From Sphingomonadales bacterium (GTDB lineage: Bacteria > Pseudomonadota > Alphaproteobacteria > Sphingomonadales > Sphingomonadaceae): DNA of 15,503 nucleotides. Location: the NCBI GenBank assembly GCA_027489295.1, contig JAIYAA010000364.1, forward strand, positions 1 to 15,503, read 5' to 3'. Numbering within the stretch: the stretch's first letter is position 1; each line of letters begins with the position of its first letter. Shown here in pieces: positions 1 through 6,155 of the stretch. Under the pieces are notes generated by a model. It made no database searches, was not told the origin of the DNA, and saw only the letters and a program-made list of their open reading frames with translations. The position numbers were made by a program, and so were the translations under genes.

Positions 1-287
1 GCCTGGCCGAACAGCTCGAACAGCCAGCCCGCGCAGTGAAAGCGCGCGACCACCGGGCGATCGACGCCGCGCCATTGCCACATCGCGAAACCGGGCAGGT
101 CGCGATAGGTCGCCCAGATCGCCGCAGCGAAGGCCAGCGGATCAGCCGCATAGCAGAGGATGTCGATGTCGCTGTCCGGCAGGTCGAGGCCGAGCGGCGG
201 CGTGCCTGCGACTTGCGGGTCGAACGCCGCAAGCTGCGCCATCACACCGCTATGCGCGAGCGCTTCCGTGTACGCTGGCCTCGTCAT
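1..287 (-). CDS. DUF4269 domain protein, nucleotidyltransferase-like (partial, N-terminal 95 residues)
   Basis: This reading frame starts at an ATG at 287 on the minus strand and stays open to the window edge, so only the N-terminal 95 residues are visible. The sequence begins MTRPAYTEALAHSGVMAQLA and continues with VAGTPPLGLDLPDSDIDILCY at about residues 26-46. A 'GTxP...LPxSDxDIxCY' block is characteristic of the DUF4269 family and resembles the metal-binding SDxDI strand of nucleotidyltransferases. The following segment (WATYRDLPGF, WQWRGVDRPVVARF) also fits that family. No activity is established for these proteins, so substrate and role are unknown. The gene lies 44 nt downstream of rlmE on the same strand, but a hairpin stands between them, so it may be transcribed separately. 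There is no strong Shine-Dalgarno before the ATG. Family assignment rests on recalled motif similarity; the function is inference. Confidence 0.7.
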   Translation of the reverse strand, partial: MTRPAYTEALAHSGVMAQLAAFDPQVAGTPPLGLDLPDSDIDILCYAADPLAFAAAIWATYRDLPGFAMWQWRGVDRPVVARFHCAGWLFELFGQ

Positions 288-303
288 GGCGTATCCCAAA
301 TCC

Positions 304-329
304 TATCCGCCCCCGCCAGGGGGAGGATA
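304..329 (-). terminator. Hairpin downstream of rlmE, possible terminator
   Basis: TATCC at 304-308 pairs with GGATA at 325-329, and CCCCC at 310-314 pairs with GGGGG at 319-323 around a GCCA loop. This gives a ten-pair stem with one G-A mismatch. A wider inverted repeat, GCGTATCC (289-296) with GGATACGC (325-332), shares the right arm, so two alternative foldings exist. Read leftward, the hairpin directly follows the rlmE stop and is followed by only a short ATTT run, so it is a weak candidate for an intrinsic terminator. It could equally be a REP-like palindrome. Confidence 0.45.
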
Positions 330-331
330 CG

Positions 332-1018
332 CTATTCCTCGTCGGAAGCGGGCTCGCTGCGGCCCTTGAAGCCCTGCGCCACCACATACCATTCCACCGA
401 TCCCTTGCGGCTCGCCGGCGGCTTGGCGTGCTTCACCGTGGTGAAATTCCGCTTCATCTCGGCGATCAGCGCCGAATCGGCGCCGCCGGCGAAGACCTTG
501 GCGACGAAATCGCCACCGGGCGCCAGCGTCTTGATCGCGAAGTCGAAGGCGGTTTCCACCAGCGCCATGGTGCGCAGCGCGTCCGTCTGCGGATGGCCGA
601 CGGTGTTCGCGGCCATGTCAGAGAGAATCAGGTCCGGTGTGCCGCCCAGCTCCTCGATCAGCCGGTCGGGCGCGGCATCGTCCATGAAGTCCATCTGGAG
701 CAGCGTCGCGCCCTCGATCGGGTCGACCGGCAGCAGGTCGATGCCGACCACCGCCGCCTTGGGCAGTACGCGCCGCACCACCTGCGTCCAGCCGCCGGGT
801 GCGACGCCCAGATCCACCACGCGCTTTGCACCTTTCAGGAAGCCGAACTTCTCGTCCAGCTCGGTCAGCTTGTAGGCTGCACGGCTGCGATAGCCCTCCG
901 CCTTTGCCCGGCGGACATAGGGGTCGTTCAGCTGGCGCTCCAGCCAACGCGTCGATTGCGCCGTACGGCCGCGCGCCGTGCGCACGCGGACATGGCCGCG
1001 CCCACCGCCCCTGCTCAT
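332..1018 (-). CDS. rlmE: 23S rRNA (uridine-2'-O)-methyltransferase RlmE (FtsJ/RrmJ)
   Basis: The product is a 228-residue cytoplasmic SAM-dependent methyltransferase of the FtsJ/RrmJ family, which methylates the 2'-OH of U2552 (E. coli numbering) in the A-loop of 23S rRNA during late 50S assembly. The SAM-binding motif [12 protein letters not shown], is at residues 67-77. The family's K-D-K-E catalytic tetrad is complete: K50 (in RAAYKL), D134 (in LSDMAA), K174 (in FVAKVF) and E209 (in SVEWYVV). The '[20 protein letters not shown]' block near residues 25-44 is typical of bacterial RlmE. A basic, glycine- and arginine-rich N-terminus (about 20 residues) probably contacts rRNA. The ATG at 1018 gives a full-length protein. 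It lies 30 nt downstream of the ppx-type gene on the same strand and is probably co-transcribed with it. All key residues are present, so the assignment is secure. Confidence 0.96.
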   Translation of the reverse strand: MSRGGGRGHVRVRTARGRTAQSTRWLERQLNDPYVRRAKAEGYRSRAAYKLTELDEKFGFLKGAKRVVDLGVAPGGWTQVVRRVLPKAAVVGIDLLPVDPIEGATLLQMDFMDDAAPDRLIEELGGTPDLILSDMAANTVGHPQTDALRTMALVETAFDFAIKTLAPGGDFVAKVFAGGADSALIAEMKRNFTTVKHAKPPASRKGSVEWYVVAQGFKGRSEPASDEE

Positions 1019-1048
1019 CGAATCTTCCTCATCAACGCATGTGCCGGG

Positions 1049-2134
1049 TTACAGGGGCGCGCCCCCGATCAGCCGGCGCAAGATACCTTCGCGAATGCCG
1101 CGATCGGCGATGCCTAGCCGCTCGGCGGGCCAGATGTCGAGGATCGTCTCCAGGATGGCGCAGCCCGCGACCACCAGATCGGCACGCTCGTTGCCGATAC
1201 ACGGCACCTGGGCGCGTTCCTTGAGGCTCATCGCGGCGATGTTCTGGCTCACCTCGCGCATCGCGGCGCTGGGCACGATCAGCCCGTCCACCGCCGAGCG
1301 ATCGTAGGAGGTGAGGCCCAGATGGACGCTGGCCAGCGTCGTCACCGTGCCGCTGGTGCCGAGCAGCCGCCGCGTGCCCTTGGGCGGGCGCAGTCGGGCG
1401 ACGAAGGGCGCAAAGCTCTGCCGCACCCGGGCGCGCATGTCGGCATAGGCGGCGGCACGGGCATCGGCACCCACGGCGTGGCTCTGGCCGGTCGCTTCGC
1501 TCAATGACACCACGCCCCAGGGCGCGCTGTGCCAGTCGAGGATGCGCGGGATCGGTGCGTGCGAATCGACCAGCACCAGTTCGGTCGAGCCGCCGCCGAT
1601 GTCGAACACCAGCGCCGGGCCGTCGCCGGGTTCGAGCAGCGCATGGCAGCCGAGCACCGCCAGCCGCGCCTCTTCCTCGGCGGTGATGATGTCGAGCGCG
1701 ATGCCGGTCTCGCGATAGGCGCGCTCGATGAACTCGGCCCCGTTCACCGCCTGTCGGCAGGCCTGGGTCGCCACCGATCGGGCCAGTGCGACGTTGCGGC
1801 GCTTGAGCTTGTCGGCGCAGATCCGCAGCGCCGCCAGTGTGCGTTCGATTGCCGCGTCGGACAGGCGACCGGTGGTTGCCAGCCCCTCGCCAAGCCGCAC
1901 GATTCGCGAGAAGGCGTCGATCACTGCGAAGCCCGCGCCTTGCGGGCGGGCGATCAGCAGGCGGCAGTTGTTGGTGCCTAAGTCCAGCGCGGCATAATGC
2001 CGCGATTCGGACCAGCGCGGTGCCGGTCCCTTCGCGGCAGGCCCTTTCGCGGCCGGCGGCGCCACAGGGCGCGCAGCTGCGGCGCGCCTTCCGCGGGGCA
2101 TTCTGGCGGAGCCATCCCCCATATGATCACTCAC
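1049..2134 (-). CDS. Ppx/GppA family phosphatase (exopolyphosphatase or pppGpp phosphohydrolase)
   Basis: A 361-residue protein of the actin-like ATPase fold Ppx/GppA family, which hydrolyses inorganic polyphosphate and/or converts pppGpp to ppGpp. Phosphate-binding loop 1 is DLGTNNCRLLI at residues 51-61. The glutamate-rich TAEEEARL (about 151-158) holds the expected catalytic Glu. The second nucleotide loop is DIGGGSTE at 178-185, and LGTSGTVTTLA (258-268) and GNERADLVVAG (314-324) complete the core. The protein is short compared with the roughly 500-residue E. coli enzymes because it lacks the C-terminal HD-like domain; this short form is common in alphaproteobacteria. The first 40 residues are a low-complexity Ala/Pro/Lys tail. 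I chose a GTG start at 2134 because GGAAGAAG lies four bases upstream; ATG codons at 2122 and 2101 are alternatives. Sequence alone does not tell polyphosphatase from pppGpp phosphatase activity. Confidence 0.9.
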   Translation of the reverse strand: MSDHMGDGSARMPRGRRAAAARPVAPPAAKGPAAKGPAPRWSESRHYAALDLGTNNCRLLIARPQGAGFAVIDAFSRIVRLGEGLATTGRLSDAAIERTLAALRICADKLKRRNVALARSVATQACRQAVNGAEFIERAYRETGIALDIITAEEEARLAVLGCHALLEPGDGPALVFDIGGGSTELVLVDSHAPIPRILDWHSAPWGVVSLSEATGQSHAVGADARAAAYADMRARVRQSFAPFVARLRPPKGTRRLLGTSGTVTTLASVHLGLTSYDRSAVDGLIVPSAAMREVSQNIAAMSLKERAQVPCIGNERADLVVAGCAILETILDIWPAERLGIADRGIREGILRRLIGGAPL

Positions 2135-2185
2135 TTATCTTCTTCCGTCACCGAACCAAAACGGTCCGGCCGGTGCTTGGATGCG

Positions 2186-2214
2186 AGGCTAGACGAGGTG
2201 CGACGCAAGAGCAA
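2186..2214 (-). promoter_or_regulatory. Candidate promoter for the ppx-rlmE unit
   Basis: On the minus strand, TTGCTC (2214 to 2209) and TAGCCT (2191 to 2186) are 17 bp apart. This would start a transcript near 2179 with a leader of about 45 nt before the GTG at 2134. The boxes resemble the other TTGCNN/TANNNN pairs in this window. The call is by eye only. Confidence 0.4.
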
Positions 2215-2235
2215 GGCGAGCGCGAAATTGCGGCG

Positions 2236-2264
2236 TTGACATGCGGCCGGCATCCCCCTATCTG
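2236..2264 (+). promoter_or_regulatory. Promoter of the tRNA-Gln gene
   Basis: A perfect TTGACA at 2236-2241 is followed, after 17 bp, by TATCTG at 2259-2264. Transcription would begin near 2271, about nine bases before the mature tRNA 5' end at 2280. This is the best sigma-70-type match in the window, in keeping with a constitutively expressed tRNA gene. Confidence 0.75.
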
Positions 2265-2279
2265 GCCCGACCTGCCTGG

Positions 2280-2353
2280 TGCCCCGTCGTCTAAAGGTAA
2301 GACTACGGACTCTGACTCCGTCAATTGAGGTTCGAATCCTCACGGGGCATCCA
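2280..2353 (+). tRNA. tRNA-Gln, anticodon CUG, with encoded CCA
   Basis: The cloverleaf folds completely. The acceptor stem is TGCCCCG (2280-2286) with CGGGGCA (2343-2349), the D stem GTCT/AGAC, the anticodon stem ACGGA/TCCGT with loop CTCTGAC (anticodon CTG), and the T stem TGAGG/CCTCA with loop TTCGAAT. Base 73 is T and CCA is encoded at 2351-2353. The weak U1-A72 pair seen here is a known identity feature of bacterial tRNA-Gln, used by glutaminyl-tRNA synthetase or by the GatCAB amidotransferase. It reads CAG codons. The gene stands alone, with its own promoter just upstream and no clear terminator in the 197 nt that follow. Confidence 0.97.
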
Positions 2354-2550
2354 AGCAGCCTTCCCGACATCGTTGAGACGTTCGCACACTTGCTGCGGTG
2401 AGCCGCGCCGCCCTGTTGCCGCAGCGGGACGATTCGCAGCGCCACGAGCCCGAGATGCCACCGCAGTGCGATTCTACCGTGCGGCGGGACTCGCATCGAA
2501 GGTTTGGCGCCGAGGATGTCTTGCTAGATCGGCATGCCCGCAATTCCAGA
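2354..2550. other. Intergenic region without a recognisable gene
   Basis: These 197 bases lie between the end of the tRNA and the 3' end of the leftward MFS gene. Short open frames exist on both strands, but they lack convincing starts or protein-like composition. I see no clear T-tailed hairpin, so how the tRNA and MFS transcripts end is not apparent. Confidence 0.5.
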
Positions 2551-3840
2551 TCAGTCGGATGTGCGTGGCCGCGTCGCAATCCAGCTATAGACGAACAGCG
2601 CGCTCAGCGCCGCGGCCGCCACGAGGAAGGGCAGCGCGCCCCAGCGCTCGTACATCGCCACGCCGATCGACGGCCCCAGGACGAAGGCGGCGCCGTTGAT
2701 CGACGTCACGCGACCGGCCACCGATCCTTGCGCGTGCGGGCCCACCGCGAGCGACGCGCCGGCGGTGAAGCCTGGCCGGGCGAACCCCATGCCGAGCGCG
2801 ATCATCGCATAGCCGAGTGCGATTCCGTAGAGGGTCGTCGCGTTGGCGGTGGCGAGGCAGCCCAGCGCGCCCAGCGCGGCACCGGCAAGGATCAGCGCGC
2901 GCGGTTTCAGGTCGAGCAGCGGGATGAGGCCCCATTGCACCAGCAGCGAGGCGCCGGCGCCGATCATCAGCACCAGGCCGGTCGGCTCCAGCGCGGCGGC
3001 GGGGGCGAGCGCCAGCCGATCGATGATCAGGAAGCCGATCGCCTGCCCGGTCATCGCCTGGGCGTGGCCGGTGACCAGCCCTGCGATCATCCAGGCGCGG
3101 ACCCGGGAGTCGAAGGTGCGGACCTGCTCGGCATGTTCGCCCGTCACCGCCGTGACGCTCGCGCCGGTGCCCTGGCCGCCGATCGAGGGATAGCTGGCGG
3201 CCGCGCCATGCTCGCTCGGCCCCGAATCGCGGGGCAGCAGGCGCAGCACCGCGACGAACAGCACCACGCCGACCGCGCTGGCGGCGAAGGCCGGGCCGGA
3301 CAGCCCGATCAGCGGCCCACCGGGCCAGAGATGGCCCATCACGAGATAGGGGGCGACGGCCGGCCCCAGGATCGTCCCCAGCCCGAAGGCGGAGGCGAGC
3401 AGGGTCAGCGCCTTGGTGCGGTCGCCGCGGCTGGTGCGCGCAGCGACGATCGCCTGTACCGCCGGCGGTGCGGCCGATCCGAAGCCGCCATAGAGCATGC
3501 GCCCGACGACGAAGGCGGCAAAGGTGGCGAACGGGGTCAGCACCCCGTTGATGCCGAGCGCCAGGCACAGCCCGCACAGCCCCAGCGACGCGGTGAAGCC
3601 AAGGATGCCGAGCAGCACCATCGAGCGCCGCCCCGCCTTCTCCGATCGATTCGCCCAGAACGGCGCCGTCAGCATCCAGAGCAGCGCCGAGACTGAGAAC
3701 ACCGCTGCCACCGCGCTGTCCGCGGCGTGGAGCGAGCGCCCGAGCGCCGGCAGGATCGATTGCAGCGCGGTGTTGCCCGCGGCGATCATCAGCATCACGC
3801 CGAACAGCAGCGCGAAGTCGCGGTCGATCGCGCGGCTCAT
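2551..3840 (-). CDS. MFS transporter
   Basis: A 429-residue integral membrane protein with about twelve hydrophobic segments in two halves, typical of the major facilitator superfamily. The loop after the second helix carries WANRSEKAGRR, matching the MFS motif 'G-x-L-a-D-r-x-G-r-R'. A long hydrophilic loop (about residues 200-245, including GQGTGASVTAVTGEHAEQ) separates the halves. The general look is that of the drug:H+ antiporter type, but the substrate cannot be read from the sequence. I place the start at the ATG at 3840 because its ATGA overlaps the TGA stop of the upstream gene, a standard coupling arrangement; an ATG at 3852 would add only four residues (MAPR). It is the second gene of a two-gene leftward unit. 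Confidence 0.9.
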   Translation of the reverse strand: MSRAIDRDFALLFGVMLMIAAGNTALQSILPALGRSLHAADSAVAAVFSVSALLWMLTAPFWANRSEKAGRRSMVLLGILGFTASLGLCGLCLALGINGVLTPFATFAAFVVGRMLYGGFGSAAPPAVQAIVAARTSRGDRTKALTLLASAFGLGTILGPAVAPYLVMGHLWPGGPLIGLSGPAFAASAVGVVLFVAVLRLLPRDSGPSEHGAAASYPSIGGQGTGASVTAVTGEHAEQVRTFDSRVRAWMIAGLVTGHAQAMTGQAIGFLIIDRLALAPAAALEPTGLVLMIGAGASLLVQWGLIPLLDLKPRALILAGAALGALGCLATANATTLYGIALGYAMIALGMGFARPGFTAGASLAVGPHAQGSVAGRVTSINGAAFVLGPSIGVAMYERWGALPFLVAAAALSALFVYSWIATRPRTSD

Positions 3841-4160
3841 GCGCGGTGCCACCGATAGCCGCGCTCGACGCGGGTGACGATCACCTCATACCATTCGTAC
3901 CAGCGCGCGCGGCCCTGCGCGCGGATCGCGGCGTGCTCGGGATGGTCGCGCCAGGCGGTGGCACTGGCATCGTCGGCCCAGTAGCTGATCGTGATGCCCA
4001 CGCCGGCGACACCGCGCTGCGATTCGACGCCGCGATAGCCCGGCTGCGCGGCCGCCAGCACGTCCATCGCCTCCGCCGCTTCGGCATAGCCTGTGTCATC
4101 GTCGGCGGTGCGCTTCGATACGAACAGCACCGCGATCTGGCCCGTACGGTCCTCTCCCAT
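3837..4160 (-). CDS. Antibiotic biosynthesis monooxygenase (ABM) domain protein
   Basis: A 107-residue cytoplasmic protein with the small dimeric ferredoxin-like ABM fold, the fold of quinol monooxygenases and of YqjZ/HmoB-like haem-degrading proteins. The core strand IAVLFVSKRT (residues 9-18) is followed by the family block 'SYWADDASATAWRDHPEH' at 59-76 and 'RARWYEWYEVIVTRVERGY' at 84-102, both typical of the YqjZ-like subgroup. I chose the ATG at 4160, which gives the normal domain length. It also lies six bases downstream of a good -10 box, so the message may be leaderless; an upstream ATG at 4232 would overlap the divergent gene and add a poorly conserved 24-residue stretch. The stop overlaps the MFS start (ATGA), so the two are probably translated together. 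The substrate is unknown. Confidence 0.85.
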   Translation of the reverse strand: MGEDRTGQIAVLFVSKRTADDDTGYAEAAEAMDVLAAAQPGYRGVESQRGVAGVGITISYWADDASATAWRDHPEHAAIRAQGRARWYEWYEVIVTRVERGYRWHRA

Positions 4161-4166
4161 AAAAGA

Positions 4167-4194
4167 ATCGTAGATGCCGCGCGGCGCTTTGCAA
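4167..4194 (-). promoter_or_regulatory. Candidate leaderless promoter of the ABM-MFS unit
   Basis: On the minus strand, TTGCAA (4194 to 4189) is followed after 16 bp by TACGAT (4172 to 4167), then six bases, then the ATG at 4160. Transcription would begin at or within a base or two of the start codon. No Shine-Dalgarno is present, as expected for a leaderless message. Confidence 0.5.
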
Positions 4195-4224
4195 TCCGTA
4201 CGAGCCCTGCGAGAGCAGGTCCCG

Positions 4225-4980
4225 ATGATCACCGACTGGCATTTCTATGCGCTCGCCGTGCCCGCCGTGCTGCTGCTCGGGCTGTCGAAAGGCGGGTTCG
4301 CGGGCATGGGCGCGCTTTCGCTGCCGCTGCTGGCCCTCGCTATCGATCCGGTGCGTGCCGCCGCGATCACGCTGCCGATCCTGATCCTGCAGGACGTGGT
4401 GAGCGTGTGGGCGTTCCGCCGCACCGTCGACTGGCGGCTGCTGGCGTGGATGCTGCCGGGATCGATGGCGGGAATCGCGCTCGGCTATGGCTTCGCGGCG
4501 AGCGTGTCGCCGGTGCTGGTGCTGGCGGCGGTGGGGGCGATCTCGATCCTGTTCGGGCTCTACCGGCTCTGGGCGAGCGGTCGCACCACGCCGGCGATGG
4601 CGGCGCGCTGGCCCGAATGGGTGGGCAGCCTGTTCGGCGTCGCCTCGGGCTTCACCAGCCAGATCGCCCATGCCGGGCAGCCGCCCTTCCAGCTCTGGGT
4701 GTTGCCGCGGGGCCTGCCGCGCGACCGGCTGGTGGGGACGACCGCGATCTTCTTCGCTGCGACCAACTGGATCAAGGTGCCGGCCTATTGGGCGCTCGGC
4801 CAGTTCACGGGCGCGAACCTGTTGACCTCGGCGGTGCTGTTCCCTCTGGCGCTCGCATCGACGCTGGCGGGCGTGTGGCTGGTCCGGCGCGTTTCGCCCG
4901 AGCGGTTCTATACCGCGATCTATGTGCTGATGATCGCGGTGGGGGGTGCGCTGGTGTGGGAGGCGGTGGCGAAGAGCTGA
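4225..4980 (+). CDS. TauE/SafE family permease
   Basis: A 251-residue membrane protein of the TauE/SafE (DUF81) family, whose members are proposed exporters of sulfite, sulfoacetate and related anions. It shows about seven to eight hydrophobic segments in two similar halves. The first half has the diagnostic LLGLSKGGFAGMGALSLPLL (17-36) and ITLPILILQDV (48-58). The second has GFTSQIAHAGQPPFQLWVLP (142-161) and GTTAIFFAATNWIKV (171-185). These 'G-x-x-K-G-G-x-x-G' and 'H-A-G-x-P' blocks mark the family. The start at 4225 is preceded by GCAGG with a six-base spacer; this GCAGG is also the right arm of a small hairpin (CCTGC 4206-4210, GCAGG 4215-4219), which could affect initiation. An in-frame ATG at 4174 would add 17 unlikely residues. 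The transported anion is unknown; no sulfur genes are nearby. Confidence 0.88.
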   Translation: MITDWHFYALAVPAVLLLGLSKGGFAGMGALSLPLLALAIDPVRAAAITLPILILQDVVSVWAFRRTVDWRLLAWMLPGSMAGIALGYGFAASVSPVLVLAAVGAISILFGLYRLWASGRTTPAMAARWPEWVGSLFGVASGFTSQIAHAGQPPFQLWVLPRGLPRDRLVGTTAIFFAATNWIKVPAYWALGQFTGANLLTSAVLFPLALASTLAGVWLVRRVSPERFYTAIYVLMIAVGGALVWEAVAKS

Positions 4981-4990
4981 TTCTTCTTAA

Positions 4991-5095
4991 GCCCCTCCTC
5001 CTGGGAGGAGGGGTTGGGGTGGAGGGATTCCAGAACGTCTGTTGGTCTCGGTGAGACACGGCCCCACCCCAACCCCTCCCCTGAAGGGGAGGGGC
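4991..5095. repeat. Pair of inverted REP-like palindromic units between convergent genes
   Basis: Two 32-nt units face each other. Unit 1 (4991-5022) contains CCCCTCCTCC-TG-GGAGGAGGGG followed by TTGGGGTGG. Unit 2 (5064-5095) is CCACCCCAA followed by CCCCTCCCC-TGAA-GGGGAGGGG. The reverse complement of unit 2 matches unit 1 at nearly every position. Each unit is a hairpin of nine to ten G/C-rich pairs with a conserved single-strand-like tail. The 41-nt spacer holds a small hairpin, GTCTC (5045-5049) with GAGAC (5053-5057). This is the layout of a bacterial interspersed mosaic element, two REPs tail to tail. It fills the gap between the ends of the permease gene (4980) and prs (5104), so it may also end transcription from both sides. 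Confidence 0.85.
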
Positions 5096-5103
5096 TAAGG
5101 AGG

Positions 5104-6039
5104 TTAGTCGAACAGGCTGGAGACCGAGCTTTCGTCCGCAATCCGGCGGATCGCCTCGGCGATCAGCGGGGCGATGGTGAGGTGGCGGACCTTCTCGCCG
5201 GCGGCGACCACCTCGTGGTTGCCGATCGAATCGGTGATCACCAGCTCGCGCAGTTCGGACTTGGCGACGCGCGCCATCGCCGCGCCCGAGAGCACGCCGT
5301 GGGTGCAATATGCCACCACGTCCTCGGCCCCCGCCGCCTTGAGCGCCGCGGCGGCGTTGCACAGCGTGCCGGCCGAATCGACGATGTCGTCGATCAGGAT
5401 GCAGAAGCGGCCCTTCACCTCGCCGATGATGTTCATCACCTCGGACTCGCCCGGACGCTCGCGGCGCTTGTCGACGATCGCAAGGGGGGCGTTATCCAAC
5501 CGCTTGGCGAGCTGGCGCGCACGCACCACGCCGCCGACGTCGGGCGAGACGACCATCCACTGCTTGTCGATGAAGCGCGTCTGGATGTCGGCCGACATCA
5601 CCGGTGCGGCGAACAGATTGTCCGTCGGGATATCGAAAAAACCCTGGATCTGCCCGGCGTGCAGGTCGACCGAGAGCACGCGGTTGGCGCCGGCGGTGGT
5701 GATCAGGTTGGCGACCAGCTTGGCAGAGATCGGCGTGCGCGGACCCGGCTTCCGGTCTTGGCGGGCATAGCCGAAATAGGGGAGCACCGCGGTGATCCGC
5801 TTGGCCGACGCGCGGCGGAGCGCGTCGATCATGATCAGCAGCTCCATCAGATTGTCGTTCGCCGGATAGCTGGTCGACTGGAGCACGAACACGTCCTCGC
5901 CGCGGACGTTCTCGAGGATTTCGACGAAGATTTCCTCGTCGGCGAAGCGGCGGACGTTCGCCTGGGTGAGGGGGATCTCCAGATAGTCGGCGATGGCGCT
6001 CGCCAGCGGCAGGTTCGAATTGCCGGCCATGAGTTTCAT
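5104..6039 (-). CDS. prs: Ribose-phosphate pyrophosphokinase (PRPP synthase)
   Basis: A 311-residue cytoplasmic enzyme that transfers pyrophosphate from ATP to ribose 5-phosphate, giving PRPP for purine, pyrimidine, histidine, tryptophan and NAD synthesis. The N-terminus [13 protein letters not shown] and ADEEIFVEI (34-42) are standard. The catalytic flexible loop YARQDRK is at 91-97, [19 protein letters not shown] covers 123-141, and the PRPP-binding loop [11 protein letters not shown] is at 215-225. The length is that of class I enzymes, which need phosphate and are inhibited by ADP. The ATG at 6039 is preceded by AGGAGG (6055 to 6050), a full anti-Shine-Dalgarno match with a ten-base spacer, slightly long. 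The gene is divergent from gltX and ends in the paired palindromes at 4991-5095. The assignment is certain. Confidence 0.98.
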   Translation of the reverse strand: MKLMAGNSNLPLASAIADYLEIPLTQANVRRFADEEIFVEILENVRGEDVFVLQSTSYPANDNLMELLIMIDALRRASAKRITAVLPYFGYARQDRKPGPRTPISAKLVANLITTAGANRVLSVDLHAGQIQGFFDIPTDNLFAAPVMSADIQTRFIDKQWMVVSPDVGGVVRARQLAKRLDNAPLAIVDKRRERPGESEVMNIIGEVKGRFCILIDDIVDSAGTLCNAAAALKAAGAEDVVAYCTHGVLSGAAMARVAKSELRELVITDSIGNHEVVAAGEKVRHLTIAPLIAEAIRRIADESSVSSLFD

Positions 6040-6084
6040 AGAGTGGTGGCCTCCTGAGCCGCTGCGATGTCCCGATGCCCGCGC

Positions 6085-6112
6085 CCTTTAGTGCGACGTT
6101 TCCGTGACGCAA
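6085..6112 (-). promoter_or_regulatory. Candidate promoter of prs
   Basis: On the minus strand, TTGCGT (6112 to 6107) and TAAAGG (6090 to 6085) are 16 bp apart. A start near 6078 would give a leader of about 39 nt that includes the AGGAGG ribosome binding site. It stands back to back with the gltX promoter candidate, with eight bases between the two -35 boxes. Confidence 0.4.
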
Positions 6113-6120
6113 AGAGGGCA

Positions 6121-6149
6121 TTGCCGCTTTGCCTGTGCCAGCCTAGGCC
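6121..6149 (+). promoter_or_regulatory. Candidate leaderless promoter of gltX
   Basis: TTGCCG (6121-6126), a 17-bp spacer and TAGGCC (6144-6149) are followed by six bases and the gltX ATG at 6156. Transcription would start at or very near the ATG. There is no Shine-Dalgarno in the preceding bases. The geometry matches the COQ9 promoter at 14888-14916. Confidence 0.45.
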
Positions 6150-6155
6150 GCAGGC

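Noticed and set aside
2280..2353. Integration site (tRNA att) with an adjacent mobile element
   Set aside because: No integrase or repeated tRNA 3' end is visible downstream; the following genes look like ordinary chromosome.
2398..3696. Long plus-strand open frame across the MFS gene (432 codons)
   Set aside because: It is the antisense shadow of the MFS transporter: its protein is rich in Arg, Gln and His with no domain or membrane pattern, while the minus strand encodes a clear twelve-helix protein.
4981..5100. CRISPR-like repeat pair
   Set aside because: There are only two units, in inverted rather than direct orientation, each self-complementary, with no further repeats or cas genes.
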